DNA from: Enorma massiliensis phI
Lineage (GTDB): Bacteria; Actinomycetota; Coriobacteriia; Coriobacteriales; Coriobacteriaceae
Assembly (NCBI RefSeq): GCF_000311845.1
Contig: NZ_HE978574.1
Coordinates: 1,207,248 to 1,271,247, forward strand
Direction: 5' to 3'
Length of the DNA: 64,000 nucleotides
Shown: positions 63,361 to 64,000 of the stretch, piece by piece
Layout: every line of letters begins with the position of its first letter
How positions within the stretch are numbered: position 1 is the first letter of the stretch
Translations under genes and position numbers: made by a program
Notes under the pieces: model-generated
The model's input: only the letters and a program-made list of their open reading frames with translations
What the model was told of the DNA's origin: nothing
The model's database searches: none

Positions 63361-63924
63361 CTAGCAGCCCTCACTCGACACGGGAGCTTCGGCAGCGGGC
63401 GGCTCAGCAGCCTCAACGGCATCCGTCGCCTGTGCGCCCAAGGCGGGCGCAGCCGAGTCCTCCGCAGGCGTGGAATCAACGGGGCGCGGGAAGATGCGGG
63501 AATCGCGCACCACGCGCCCAAGCACGCCGTTAACAAAGCTTGCCGATTCATCGGTGCCGTACGCCTTGGCAATCTCAACGGCCTCGTTGATCACCACGGC
63601 ATCATCGACGCGCTCTGGCGAGAACCGCAGCTCGTAGACGGCAAGGCGCAGCAGATTGCGGTCCGAGCCGGGCATGCGGTCAAGAGCCCAGTTCTCCGAA
63701 ACCCGGGCAAGGCCTCGGTCGATCTCGCCGATATGCGCATAGCAACCGCGCGCCAGCTCGGCAGCGTAAGGAACGAGCGGGCTTGCCTCCTCGGAGGCGC
63801 GCGCCAAAAGATAATCGCCTGCGAGCACATCGTCGACGGTGCGCCCGAGAATCTCGGCCTGGAAGAGGAGCTGAAGGGCCTGGCTGCGGGCAAGCGTGCG
63901 CCCGCGTTCTACTTTGAGGCTCAC
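63361..63924 (-). CDS. nusB: Transcription antitermination factor NusB (GTG start)
   Basis: 187 residues. All-helical RNA-binding partner of S10 in rRNA antitermination. Motifs: RSQALQLLFQAEI near the start, RNLLRLAVYELRF, and VVINEAVEIAKAYGTDESASFVNGVLG. An Ala/Glu/Pro-rich C-terminal tail of ~40 residues is extra. GTG 63924 has AAGGAG five bases upstream. Confidence 0.94.
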   Translation of the reverse strand: MSLKVERGRTLARSQALQLLFQAEILGRTVDDVLAGDYLLARASEEASPLVPYAAELARGCYAHIGEIDRGLARVSENWALDRMPGSDRNLLRLAVYELRFSPERVDDAVVINEAVEIAKAYGTDESASFVNGVLGRVVRDSRIFPRPVDSTPAEDSAAPALGAQATDAVEAAEPPAAEAPVSSEGC

Positions 63925-63926
63925 TA

Positions 63927-64000
63927 CTACTCCTTGGGGAAGACGAGCCCGTCGATGCACACATCGACGCGCGCCACGGAAACGCCCACCTGGGCATCGA
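63927..64000 (-). CDS. Asp23/Gls24 family protein, partial (N-terminus beyond window)
   Basis: The last 24 codons before TAG at 63927 read ...AQVGVSVARVDVCIDGLVFPKE. The alternating V-x-V strand ending in a short FP.E tail fits the C-terminus of Asp23/Gls24 envelope-stress proteins, which often precede nusB. Only the C-terminus is visible, so the call is tentative. Confidence 0.6.
   Translation of the reverse strand, partial: DAQVGVSVARVDVCIDGLVFPKE

Overview
The window looks like a stretch of an anaerobic, high-GC Gram-positive chromosome. It most resembles the class Coriobacteriia (Collinsella-like). That placement is inferred from gene content and order; no marker gene was compared. Supporting features are a CtpE-like P-type ATPase, two-subunit GlyQ/GlyS, pyruvate phosphate dikinase with its regulatory protein, L27 without a cleaved leader, and GC-rich codons with SD-led GTG/TTG starts. 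The first ~650 bases are different: AT-rich, Firmicutes-like, and similar to the accessory region of a Tn916-family conjugative element.

Layout. Positions 1-650 hold a partial cysteine-rich KTR gene, a short leader peptide with an attenuator, a near-consensus promoter and a truncated divergent HTH regulator. From 689 the chromosome proper is almost all minus strand. Reading in the direction of transcription, the blocks are: rpsB-tsf-pyrH-frr-uppS-cdsA-dxr-rseP-ispG (translation, envelope lipid and isoprenoid synthesis); rnhB-yraN-comM-dprA-trmFO-xerC (DNA processing and recombination); rplS; ppdK and its regulator; rpsP-khpA-rimM-trmD-lepB-glyQ-glyS (glyS carries an apparent one-base frameshift); dinB; rplU-rpmA, then obgE-nadD-yqeK-rsfS; and a long envelope/cell-shape block (P-type ATPase, aconitase, zinc-ribbon membrane protein, cyclophilin, TPR membrane protein, mreB-mreC-mreD-PBP2-rodA, a DUF697-like protein, and a radical SAM/DUF2344 pair). 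A tRNA-Arg(CCG) marks the strand switch near 50.7 kb.

From 51.2 to 59.7 kb the plus strand carries a compact aromatic amino acid island: aroF-tyrA-aroB-aroA-aroC-pheA-aroE/aroK fusion-aroQ. It encodes every step from DAHP synthesis to chorismate, plus both prephenate branches. The window ends on the minus strand with Asp23/Gls24 (partial)-nusB-xseB-tlyA-nadK-recN.

The most unusual observation is a pair of intergenic nested inverted repeats (689-785 and 31671-31771). Their outer and inner stems differ completely in sequence, yet the unpaired spacers share GAGT..TT.CGCA and GAGGAC. That pattern suggests one structured element family conserved by shape. Other points of interest are a helix-turn-helix-like insertion inside the site-2 protease RseP, a DUF697-like protein without a GTPase domain in the rod-shape operon, a long Arg-rich tail on the P-type ATPase, and several other intergenic palindromes.
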